A stretch of 64,000 bases of DNA from JAICSD01 sp035637115 (GTDB lineage: Bacteria; Acidobacteriota; Vicinamibacteria; Vicinamibacterales; 2-12-FULL-66-21). A program made the translations under genes and the position numbers. This document shows positions 52,823 through 60,686 of the stretch, piece by piece (position 1 is the stretch's first letter; every line of letters begins with the position of its first letter). Under the pieces are notes generated by a model. The model worked only from the letters and a program-made list of their open reading frames with translations. It had not been told where the DNA came from and made no database searches. The stretch is taken from positions 1-64,000 of the forward strand of contig DASPXV010000197.1 of assembly GCA_035637115.1 (NCBI GenBank), written 5' to 3'.

Positions 52823-53514
52823 TCGAATTCTCCGCTCGCAATCCGCTCCACGAGCTGATCAAGCGAACGCACGCGCGGGCAGTCGGCGTCCGGCCTGAGA
52901 TCCGCTTCGTCAAGCATCACGCCGCGGAGACCGGCGCTGCGCGCGCCGAGCACATCGACGTGATACAGGTCGCCGACGTGGATGGTCGTGTCTTTCCGTG
53001 CGCCGCTGCGCGCGAGCGCGATTTCGAAAAAGCGCGGGTCCGGCTTTTCCACTCCCTCATCCGCTGAGTCCAGAACCCAATCGAACCGGCGGGTCAGATC
53101 GATTCTGTCCATGTGCGCGCGGAGCGTTCCGTTCGCGTTCGAGACGACCACGAGGCGGAGATCGCGCGCGCGGAGCGCCTCGAGCGCGGGCACGACGTCG
53201 GGCGGAACGTACTCCCAGAGATTGCTCGCCGTGTGATATGCGTGTAAGTCCACGAGGGCAGCCCTGGTGCCGTCCGAGGGCATGACGCCGGCGTGCTTCA
53301 GAATCAGGTCGAAGAAAAGCCAGCCGCGACTTGCGTCGGTCGTGCCGCCAATCACGCGCCGGTCGTCCAGCTCGCGCCTGGCGACCGGATCGGCCTTCAT
53401 CAGGATTTCAGGGGAGGCGGAGACGCTGTGCGCCGCAAGGGCATCGGAGATCCGCCACCAGTTCGGATACATCAGGACGCCGCCGGCGTCCAGGAATACC
53501 GTCTCGAGTGCCAC
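52819..53514 (-). CDS. HAD-superfamily hydrolase
   Basis: 231 residues. Motif I is VFLDAGGVLMYPNW, where the usual second Asp (DxD) is Gly, as in several subfamily IA members. Motif II is LRLVVVSNANGTL, motif III Lys in DEGVEKPDPRFFEIALARSG, and motif IV TIHVGDLYHVDVLGARSAG. A helical cap lies between residues ~15 and 100. It probably hydrolyses a small phosphate ester in the cytosol; loss of the second Asp may lower phosphatase activity. It overlaps the glnS stop by 4 bp and begins 9 bp after the stop of the permease at 53524-55995, so it may be read from the same transcript. Confidence 0.87.
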   Translation of the reverse strand: MALETVFLDAGGVLMYPNWWRISDALAAHSVSASPEILMKADPVARRELDDRRVIGGTTDASRGWLFFDLILKHAGVMPSDGTRAALVDLHAYHTASNLWEYVPPDVVPALEALRARDLRLVVVSNANGTLRAHMDRIDLTRRFDWVLDSADEGVEKPDPRFFEIALARSGARKDTTIHVGDLYHVDVLGARSAGLRGVMLDEADLRPDADCPRVRSLDQLVERIASGEFD

Positions 53515-53523
53515 GCGATAATG

Positions 53524-55995
53524 TTAGTCGTTCAGCGCAATCAGCGGATCGATGCGCGCGGCGCGGCGAGCGGGAACGGCGCATGCGGCAAAGGCGACCA
53601 AGCCGAGCACCGCCGCGACAGCGGCGAGCACCACCGGATCCATCGGCTGCACGCCGAACAGCTGCGTCTCCATCGCTTTTCGGATCACGAAGGCACCGCC
53701 GAGTCCCACGCCCACGCCCGCGCCGAGCAGCCAGAGCCCCTCGGAGACGATGAGGCCGAAGATGCGGCGGCCGTCGCTGCCGAGCGCGATCCTGATGCCG
53801 ATCTCCTTGCGCCGCTGTGCGACTTGGTACGCGAGCACGCCGTAGATGCCGATCGCCGCAAGAAACAATGCGATGCCGCCAAACAGCGACGCCAGCAGCA
53901 TCGGCGTCTTCCGGCTCACGAGCGATTCGTCCACGCGCTGCTGCATCGGCTTGACTGAAAAAAACGGCAGCTCCGGATCGATCGCGCGTACCTGCTGGCG
54001 GATGCTGCCGGCAATGGACGACGGATCTCCCGCCGTCCGCGTCACGAGCGTCATTCCGCGTCCGACGTTCTGCGCGAACGGGAAGTAATACATGCCGACG
54101 GGCTCCTTTTCGGTCAGCCCGCGCGTTCTGACGTTACCGACGACGCCGACGACGGTATAGAAACGGGTCTTCGGTCCAGGGCCGGCGGTCAATTCCCCGG
54201 CCGACTCCGGCTTCCACATGCGTCGTCCGATCGGATCCGCATCCTTCCAGAAACGAGTGGCGAGGCGCTCGTCGACGATCACGACGCTGGGCGCGCGCTC
54301 GTCGTCGGAATCGGCGAAGAGGCGGCCGCGCTTGAGCGGGATCGACATGGCCTCGAAATAACCGGCAGATACTGACGTGTTGTAGGGGGAGATGAGCGAC
54401 TCGCCTGGCGACATTGCGTAACCTTCCGCCAGGATCACGCTGTCGCTGTAATCGCCACCGAGCGGAATACCGCCTGCGATTCCCGCCGCGTTCACGCCGG
54501 GCAGCGCGCGCACGCGAGACAGGAGAGAGTTCCAGAAGCCGCGAAGCGCCGCATCATCCTTGTAACGCGCCGCGGGTGGGCTCACGATCCCCGTGAGTAC
54601 GTGACTGGCGTCGAAACCGGGACGCACCGCGAGCACACGCTGGAAACTTGCGAGCAGCAATCCGGCGCCAATTAGCAGCATGAACGCGAACGCAATCTGC
54701 GCCGTGACGAGAGAGCGTCGCGCGACACGGGCGCCGCGGCTTGCCGTGCCCGATCGTCCCTCTTGGCGGAAGGTCTGGCTCAAATTCAGGTGGCGCAAGC
54801 TCAGGATCGGAACGAGTCCGATCAGGACCGACAGGGCGAGTGCGAGCCCGAACGTGAACGCCACCACCGCACCATCCACGGTGACGGTCGTCCCCTGCGG
54901 CGTTGCGTCGAGGCTGAGCGACGACAGGACGCGGACGCCGGCGTATGCAAGGGCGAGGCCCAGCAGCGCGCCTGCAACGGAGAGCACGACGGTCTCCGTC
55001 AAAAGCTGTCGCGCGATACGCGCCAGTCCTGCACCGAGCGCGTGCCTCGTCGCCAGCTCGCGCGTGCGCGCGCTCGATCGCACGAGCATCAGGTTGGTGA
55101 CGTTCACCGCCCCGACCAGCAGGACGAACACGACGCCTCCCCAAAGGAGATACAGCGTATTGCGGATGTCGCGGACGAGGTACGCCTGGAGCGGAACGAC
55201 GACGGTATGGAATCCGGCGTTGATCAGGATCTGTTTCAGCTTGGGAAACCGATCGAGGTTGCGGGCATTCAACGCGTCGATCTGCTGCCGCGCCTGCTCC
55301 ACGGTGGCGCCCGGTTTCAGTCGCGCGACGTACGACCAGTTGTTGCTGTGGCGCGATTCGTCCGACTTCTGTTCGGCCGTGAACGCCACCGGCACCCAGA
55401 CTTTCACGTCCGGTTCGAGGAAACTGAATCCGCGCGGCAGGATGCCGACCACCGTGTAAGGCTCCCCGCCGATGCGGACGTCGCGGCCAACCGCGTTGTC
55501 CTGTCCGCCGAACCACTGCTGCCATGAGGCGTAGGTCAGCACGACCTTGTGGGTCTTGCCGATCTCTCCTTCTTCATCCATAAAGAGACGTCCGCGGATC
55601 GGCTGCACCTGCAAAAGGCGCAGCAGCGACGGCGTGGCCAGCATTGCCGTGATGCGTTGCGGTTCCGCATCACCACCCAGCGTCATGCCGCGAGTGTTAT
55701 AGAGCGCCTGCTCCTGAAAGACGTCCGTTTCTTTCAGCCTGTCGTAGTAGTCCGGAACCCCGGTGGAACCGCCCTCGTCGCTTACGCCGGCGCCCGGGTA
55801 GGCGTTGTACATGTAAACGAGCTGTCGGGCGTTGCGGACCGGCAGGGGCTGTAACAGGACGGCGTTGACGACGGCGAAGATCGTCGCGTTCGCACCGATG
55901 CACACGGCGAGCGTGATGATGGCGGTGGTGGCGAAGCCGCGGTCCTTCCAAAGGAGCCGGCTCGCGAAACGCAGGTCTTGTAGAAGACGTTCCAT
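53524..55995 (-). CDS. MacB/FtsX-like orphan permease (ADOP type)
   Basis: 823 residues. MERLLQDLRFASRLLWKDRG, helix IITLAVCIGANATIFAVV, periplasmic domain with TYASWQQWFGGQDNAVGRDV, first FtsX block (GVVFVLLVGAVNVTNLMLVR), second periplasmic domain (NTSVSAGYFEAMSIPLKRGR) and C-terminal ARIDPLIALND. A TATAAA hexamer on the minus strand (56001-56006) ends 5 bp before the ATG with TGAACA 18 bp further upstream, which suggests its own promoter and little or no leader. It belongs to a sequence group different from the pair at 43704-48612. Confidence 0.92.
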   Translation of the reverse strand: MERLLQDLRFASRLLWKDRGFATTAIITLAVCIGANATIFAVVNAVLLQPLPVRNARQLVYMYNAYPGAGVSDEGGSTGVPDYYDRLKETDVFQEQALYNTRGMTLGGDAEPQRITAMLATPSLLRLLQVQPIRGRLFMDEEGEIGKTHKVVLTYASWQQWFGGQDNAVGRDVRIGGEPYTVVGILPRGFSFLEPDVKVWVPVAFTAEQKSDESRHSNNWSYVARLKPGATVEQARQQIDALNARNLDRFPKLKQILINAGFHTVVVPLQAYLVRDIRNTLYLLWGGVVFVLLVGAVNVTNLMLVRSSARTRELATRHALGAGLARIARQLLTETVVLSVAGALLGLALAYAGVRVLSSLSLDATPQGTTVTVDGAVVAFTFGLALALSVLIGLVPILSLRHLNLSQTFRQEGRSGTASRGARVARRSLVTAQIAFAFMLLIGAGLLLASFQRVLAVRPGFDASHVLTGIVSPPAARYKDDAALRGFWNSLLSRVRALPGVNAAGIAGGIPLGGDYSDSVILAEGYAMSPGESLISPYNTSVSAGYFEAMSIPLKRGRLFADSDDERAPSVVIVDERLATRFWKDADPIGRRMWKPESAGELTAGPGPKTRFYTVVGVVGNVRTRGLTEKEPVGMYYFPFAQNVGRGMTLVTRTAGDPSSIAGSIRQQVRAIDPELPFFSVKPMQQRVDESLVSRKTPMLLASLFGGIALFLAAIGIYGVLAYQVAQRRKEIGIRIALGSDGRRIFGLIVSEGLWLLGAGVGVGLGGAFVIRKAMETQLFGVQPMDPVVLAAVAAVLGLVAFAACAVPARRAARIDPLIALND

Positions 55996-56027
55996 TTGAA
56001 TTTATACGAGCCCCGTTCGGGCGTTGT

Positions 56028-57059
56028 TCAGCGCATCGGAACACCGACGTTGGCGATCGTTTCTCCTTTGGTCATCGACGGGACGGCGCGGATGAAAAGA
56101 ATGATGCCGCTCTCAGGCGCGCGCGCTTCGAGGATCGGCTTGCCAAGGTAGTCGGTGACGTATCCGACTTTCGCGCCTTTCTGCACGTATGACCCGCGCG
56201 TCACGAGTGGATAGAAAATGCCGGTGGCCTCGCTCGCGATCGTCGCGACCCGCTCGATCCACACCGGAGATTCGATGTTCGAAGGCGCGCCCGGCAGCAT
56301 CTTCAGGTAGCGCATGACGGAGATCGATCCGTTGACGAGCGCATCCACGTCGCGCGGCTCGACCGTGCCGGCGTGCCCCGCCTCGGCGGTGAAGGAAGGC
56401 TTGCCGCGGGTGGACGCCGTGTTCTCGAGGTAACGGGATGCGGCGGGATCTTTGGGACGATCCGCCGAGATGATGATCGTGTCGAGCCCGAACGCGAGCA
56501 GCATCTCTCGCGACATCGCGTCCTGCTTCTCGTTGCCCGTCTTCGTCCAGTACGAGTAGGGGCGCAGGCTTTCATCGAGATCGCCTCCGTGCAGGTCGAT
56601 CAGGTGGTCGCATTTCTCCACCACCTCGCGCGTCATCGCGAGCGACGCGCGTTCCGTCTGCGTTCCGTCGGCTTTGCCCGGATAAAACCGATTCATGCTC
56701 TTGCCGTCGACCGGGTTGACGTGCGCGATCTTCTGCTCGAACGACGGCACGTTGACGAGGGGTACGAGGATCACCGTGCCGCTGATCGCCTTCGCGTCGA
56801 GCTGCTGGATCAGCCGTTCGACGGCAATGATCGACGCGTACTCGGTGCCGTGCGCGCCGGAGACGATGGCGAGAACGGGACCGGGGCTGGCACCGTGGAC
56901 GACCGCGACGGGAATCGACAGCGCCGCATCGCTGCCAGCGGGAACTTCAATGGCGCCGCGGCCCGTTTCCCCGCGCGGTACGGCGGCGGTGCCGACGCGG
57001 AAGACGGAATCCTGCGAGCCGAGCAGTAGCAGCGTGGCGGAGAGAACGAGGGGGTGCAT
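56028..57059 (-). CDS. Secreted M14-type succinylglutamate desuccinylase/aspartoacylase-like protein
   Basis: 343 residues from ATG 57059, chosen because it gives a signal peptide (MHPLVLSATLLLLGSQDS). The zinc-site motif SGAHGTEYASIIAVERL (H..E) is followed by NRFYPGKADGTQTERAS and the third ligand in CDHLIDLHGGDLDESLRP. GKPSFTAEAGHAGTVEPRD supplies the catalytic Glu region. The C-terminal beta domain (SYVQKGAKVGYVTDYLGKPI) is standard. It removes an acyl group from an N-acyl amino acid or peptide in the periplasm. It is divergent from padR, and the palindromic operator lies just upstream of its start, so PadR may repress it. Confidence 0.85.
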   Translation of the reverse strand: MHPLVLSATLLLLGSQDSVFRVGTAAVPRGETGRGAIEVPAGSDAALSIPVAVVHGASPGPVLAIVSGAHGTEYASIIAVERLIQQLDAKAISGTVILVPLVNVPSFEQKIAHVNPVDGKSMNRFYPGKADGTQTERASLAMTREVVEKCDHLIDLHGGDLDESLRPYSYWTKTGNEKQDAMSREMLLAFGLDTIIISADRPKDPAASRYLENTASTRGKPSFTAEAGHAGTVEPRDVDALVNGSISVMRYLKMLPGAPSNIESPVWIERVATIASEATGIFYPLVTRGSYVQKGAKVGYVTDYLGKPILEARAPESGIILFIRAVPSMTKGETIANVGVPMR

Positions 57060-57098
57060 GCGCCCTTGTACTCGATCGCGCCGAACGTTGCCAGCGAC

Positions 57099-57151
57099 TC
57101 TCATGTTGACGTCCAACATGAGACGGCATATGCTCCTGTTGGGAATCAACA
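57099..57151. promoter_or_regulatory. PadR-type operator: strong palindrome plus weaker second site
   Basis: TCTCATGTTG (57099-57108) and CAACATGAGA (57114-57123) form a perfect 10-bp inverted repeat with a 5-bp spacer. A second, shorter copy, TGTTG-GGAAT-CAACA at 57137-57151, has the same spacer length and touches the padR start codon. ATGT...ACAT dyads are the usual PadR recognition form. The site lies in the 91-bp gap between padR and the divergent deacylase, well placed for autorepression and for control of both genes. Confidence 0.8.
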
Positions 57152-57492
57152 TGAACAAGGCAGACGTTCTCCAGGGCACGCTCGACCTGATGGTGCTGAA
57201 GACGCTCGAGTCGATGGGCCCGCTGCACGGCTACGGCATCGCGCAGCGCCTGCAGCAGGTGTCGGGCAGCCTTCTCCAGTTGAACCAGGGCACGTTGTAC
57301 CCGGCGCTGCTGCGGCTCGAGCAGCGTGGGTGGATCAGCTCGAAGTGGGGGACGTCGGAAAACAACCGGCGCGCCCGCTTCTACGCGCTGACTCGCGCGG
57401 GACGACGCCAGCTGCTCCGCGAGGCCGAAGACTGGCACCGCATGGCCTCAATCATGACGCGCGTCCTCGGCGGGACGGAGGAGATGCCGTGA
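57151..57492 (+). CDS. PadR-family transcriptional regulator
   Basis: 113 residues from ATG 57151 (ATG 57130 is possible but would cover the second operator). The winged helix reads KADVLQGTLDLMVLKTLESM, GPLHGYGIAQRLQQVSGSLL, LNQGTLYPALLRLEQRGWIS and the wing GTSENNRRARFYALTRAGRR. The short C-terminal helix is the PadR-s2 type, a phenolic- or stress-responsive repressor in known cases. Such regulators are commonly encoded just before duplicated orphan permeases in Acidobacteria; here the first permease after it is a remnant and the second (57812) is intact. Its stop overlaps the remnant's GTG by 4 bp. Confidence 0.92.
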   Translation: MNKADVLQGTLDLMVLKTLESMGPLHGYGIAQRLQQVSGSLLQLNQGTLYPALLRLEQRGWISSKWGTSENNRRARFYALTRAGRRQLLREAEDWHRMASIMTRVLGGTEEMP

Positions 57493-57796
57493 TCGACTGG
57501 CGCGAACGCAGCCGGTCGTTCGAAAGCCTTGCGATGATGCGTTCGTGGGCGCCGACGCTTCTCACGAATGGTGAAGCGGAGCGGATCCCGGCGGTGCGCG
57601 TCAGCTGGAACTATTTCGACATGCTCGGCGTGCGGCCGGCGATCGGCCGCGGGTTTACGACCGACGACGACCGCCCCGACCACTGGCGAGTGCTGCTCCT
57701 GAGCGATCGTCTGTGGCGCTGGCGCTCGTCGCGCATTGGGTCCCCGTTCGGCGGGCCCTGCGGATCGATCCCGCGGACGCGCTGCGAGCGGAGTAG
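57489..57796 (+). pseudogene. Orphan-permease remnant with large internal deletion
   Basis: GTG 57489 opens IDWRERSRSFESLAMMRSWA, RVSWNYFDMLGVRPAIGRG and LLLSDRLWRW, which matches residues ~149-230 of the intact permease at 57812 (TDWRERSRSFEQFAMLR, RVSWNYFDVMGAHPVLGRS). Near 57715 it jumps, in another frame, to the last 25 residues of the family (ALVAHWVPVRRALRIDPAD ending ALRAE at TAG 57794-57796). The N-terminal helix and ~600 central residues are missing. It is a deleted paralogue left between padR and the functional copy. Confidence 0.85.
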
Positions 57797-57811
57797 CCGT
57801 CCGGCAAGGTC

Positions 57812-60469
57812 ATGACTGTTCGGGAGCTCATCACGCGCTTGAAAGCTGTCGCCGGTTTCGGCCGTCGCGATGACGATCTCGCGCGCGAGCTCGCGTTCCA
57901 CGCGCAGATGCTGGAGGAGCGCCACCGCGCGCGTGGCCTCACACCCGAAGCGGCGCGGCGAGCCGCGAGGCTGGAGCTCGGCGGCGACGCGCAGATTGCC
58001 GAAGAATGGCGCGACCAGCGCGGACTGGCGTTCGTGGATACGTTGAAACAGGACGTGCGGTACGGACTGCGTGTATTGCGCCGTACGCCCGGTTTCACTG
58101 CTGCCGCGCTGCTCACGCTGACGCTCGGCATCGGGGCCAATACAGCGGTCTTTACGATCGTTTATGCCGTCATCCTGAAGCCGCTGCCGTATGCGGATCC
58201 AGATCGGCTCGTTACGATCGCGGACCGGAACGCTGACGGCTCTGTGTCGGGTGTCGGGCTCGCGACGGTAACCGACTGGCGTGAGCGGAGTCGCAGCTTC
58301 GAGCAATTCGCGATGCTGCGTTTGTGGATGCCGACTGTGGTCAGTAACGGTGAAGGAGAGCGGCTCCCGGCCGTGCGTGTGAGCTGGAACTACTTCGACG
58401 TCATGGGCGCGCATCCCGTTCTCGGCCGCAGCTTCACCCCAGAGGACGATCGCGAGGACGGCTGGCACGTGCTGGTGCTGAGCGATCGCCTGTGGCGTCG
58501 GCGTTTCCGCGCCGATCCGCTGGTGGTGGGACGCACGGTGGAGGTGAACGATCAGGCGTTCCGCATTATCGGCGTCATGCCGGCGTCCTTCGAACCTCTC
58601 GATGCGCAGCGCTACTTCAACACGTCCGCCGAAGTCTGGGTGCCGATCGGAGACGACCAGGCGGGGTGCCGTCTGCGCTGCCGACCCGTTTACGCGATAG
58701 GGCGGTTGAAGGAAGGCATCACCGTGGCTGCCGCGATGACCGAGATGAACGGCATCCGAGAGCAGCTGCGCAGGGAATACCCGGCGGATTATCCCGCGGG
58801 TGCCATTTCGGTGATGCCGATGCACGAAGCGCTCACCGGTCACGTACGAACGGCCCTGAACGTCTTGCTCGCGTCGGTTGGCTTGGTGCTGCTCATCGCA
58901 TGCGCGAACGTCGCGAACCTGCTCGTGGCACGCGCTGCCGCGCGCGGCCGCGAGCTCTCGCTGCGGGCCGCTCTTGGTGCCGGGCGCGGGCGGATCGCGC
59001 GTCAGCTCCTCACCGAGAGCCTGCTTCTCAGCGCCGGCGGTGCGCTGGGCGGGCTGCTTCTCGCGATGATCGCGATTCGCGGCCTTGCGTTGATCGCGCC
59101 CGTGACCTTGCCGCGGGTGGAGCACGTCGCGATCGACGGCCGCGTCCTGGTCTTTACGGCAGCGATCGCGGTGCTGACGAGCGCCCTGTTCGGGCTTTTG
59201 CCGGCCTGGCGCGCCGGCGCCACCGATGCGCAACAGGCGCTCGCGATTGACTCGCGGACCAGCGCTGGCGGTCGATCGCGGATCCGCGCCATCCTTGTCG
59301 TAGCGGACCTCGTGCTCGCACTCGTCCTGCTCGCGGGCGCGGGGTTGATGATCCGCACCGTCGCGGCCCTCACGCACGTCAGCCGCGGCTTCGACGCCGA
59401 ACGCGTCCTGTCGCTGCAGTTCGCACTCACCGGCAAAGCCTTCGGCGACGATCGCACAATCGTCGCGTTTCAGCAGCGCGCGCTCGACAGGATACGGACG
59501 ATACCGGGTATCGAGAGCGCGGCGTTGGCCGGGCAGATCCCCTTCGCGCGAGCGGGAGGCGGCGCGGGCGACTGCTGGGGATTCCATGTCGCGGGGCGAA
59601 TGAACGCAAATCCGGCGGCCGATCCCTGTGTCGAGCGGTTCGCAATCACGCCCGAGTACTTCCGCGTGCTCGGCATCCCTGTGCTGTCGGGACGCGCCTT
59701 CACCGCCGAAGATACGTCGGACGCGCAGCGTGTCATCGTGATCTCACACTCGATCGCGAAAGCGTTGTGGGGAACAGCAGATCCCATCGGCTCGCAGGTC
59801 CGGATCGGCAGCGCCGCGCGAGGCGCGTGGCGAACGGTGGTGGGCGTGGTCGGGGACGTGCACGTCGACGATCTCGCGGCTCCCGTCGTGCCCGCGATGT
59901 ACACACCGGAAACGCAAATCACATCCGCGTACCTGACGGCGATCGTCAAGTCATCGGGCGATGACGCGGCGTCACTGGCGCCGTCCGTCCAGCGCGCCCT
60001 CCACGAGCTCGATCCCGGCGTGCCGGTGTATGGTGTCGCCACGCTGACGTCGCTCGTCGACAAGTCCTCGGCGCAGCGCCTCTTCGTCACGCGGCTGCTC
60101 GCCGGATTTGCCGCGGCCGCCGTGCTGCTCGCGGCGATCGGTCTTTACGGCGTCGTCTCATACGGCGTCGCGCTTCGTACGCGCGAGGTCGGCGTCCGCG
60201 TCGCGCTGGGTGCGCAGCGCGCGGACGTGGTGCGGCTTGTCCTCACTGGTGGCTTGAAGCTCGTCGTGCTCGGCGTTGCAGGAGGGCTGGCCGCCGCAGC
60301 CGCGAGCACGCGCCTGCTCGCGACTCTCGTGTTCGGTGTTCGCCCGATCGATCCGCTCACATTCGCGGCCGCGGCAGGTCTGCTGACGCTGGTCGCGCTT
60401 CTCGCCCACTGGGTGCCCATCCGCCGCGCCCTTCGCATCGATCCCGCGGCGGCGCTGCGAGCCGAGTAG
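57812..60469 (+). CDS. MacB/FtsX-like orphan permease with N-terminal prefix domain
   Basis: 885 residues. Unlike the other copies it begins with a ~75-residue soluble prefix (MTVRELITRLKAVAGFGRRD, ELAFHAQMLEERHRARGLTP) known from PadR-linked permeases. Then KQDVRYGLRVLRRTPGF, helix LLTLTLGIGANTAVFTIV, periplasmic domain (VSWNYFDVMGAHPVLGRSF), first FtsX block (VGLVLLIACANVANLLVARA), second periplasmic domain (FAITPEYFRVLGIPVLSGRA) and the end ALRIDPAAALRAE. It lies 15 bp after the remnant and is probably in the padR transcript. Its TAG stop (60467-60469) overlaps the edge of repeat copy A. Confidence 0.92.
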   Translation: MTVRELITRLKAVAGFGRRDDDLARELAFHAQMLEERHRARGLTPEAARRAARLELGGDAQIAEEWRDQRGLAFVDTLKQDVRYGLRVLRRTPGFTAAALLTLTLGIGANTAVFTIVYAVILKPLPYADPDRLVTIADRNADGSVSGVGLATVTDWRERSRSFEQFAMLRLWMPTVVSNGEGERLPAVRVSWNYFDVMGAHPVLGRSFTPEDDREDGWHVLVLSDRLWRRRFRADPLVVGRTVEVNDQAFRIIGVMPASFEPLDAQRYFNTSAEVWVPIGDDQAGCRLRCRPVYAIGRLKEGITVAAAMTEMNGIREQLRREYPADYPAGAISVMPMHEALTGHVRTALNVLLASVGLVLLIACANVANLLVARAAARGRELSLRAALGAGRGRIARQLLTESLLLSAGGALGGLLLAMIAIRGLALIAPVTLPRVEHVAIDGRVLVFTAAIAVLTSALFGLLPAWRAGATDAQQALAIDSRTSAGGRSRIRAILVVADLVLALVLLAGAGLMIRTVAALTHVSRGFDAERVLSLQFALTGKAFGDDRTIVAFQQRALDRIRTIPGIESAALAGQIPFARAGGGAGDCWGFHVAGRMNANPAADPCVERFAITPEYFRVLGIPVLSGRAFTAEDTSDAQRVIVISHSIAKALWGTADPIGSQVRIGSAARGAWRTVVGVVGDVHVDDLAAPVVPAMYTPETQITSAYLTAIVKSSGDDAASLAPSVQRALHELDPGVPVYGVATLTSLVDKSSAQRLFVTRLLAGFAAAAVLLAAIGLYGVVSYGVALRTREVGVRVALGAQRADVVRLVLTGGLKLVVLGVAGGLAAAAASTRLLATLVFGVRPIDPLTFAAAAGLLTLVALLAHWVPIRRALRIDPAAALRAE

Positions 60470-60630
60470 TGTCCCGTGTCAGAAGTCCTGTGCCGCACTG
60501 AGGGTGGCGATGCGCCCGGCTGGCAAGGCGCGACGACCGAGCATGCCGGGAGTATGTGAGGGAGGACCAAACGCCGTCAGGCGGGATGCAGCGCCAGCCG
60601 AATGCAACAGGACTTCTGACACGGGACACT
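60468..60630. repeat. Structured 163-bp inverted-repeat element, copy A
   Basis: Perfect 24-bp terminal inverted repeats (60468-60491 and 60607-60630; outer part AGTGTCCCGTGTCAGAAG). The core GGCAAGGCGCGACGACCGAG (60522-60541) is identical to copy B, while the ends are unrelated to it. The apical hairpin is CATGC-CGGGA-GTATG (60542-60556); relative to copy B the outer A-T pair has become C-G and an inner A-T has become G-T, so base pairing is kept. The left end overlaps the TAG stop of the upstream permease; hrpB starts 57 bp beyond the right end. Confidence 0.87.
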
Positions 60631-60686
60631 GGGGCCACAGACCAACACAGGCCGACGCGGAGTTTGATCGTTATGCTCTGTAGTCT

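Noticed and set aside
57611..59587. A 658-codon minus-strand frame
   Set aside because: It is antisense to the intact permease at 57812 and the remnant before it; composition is that of a shadow frame.
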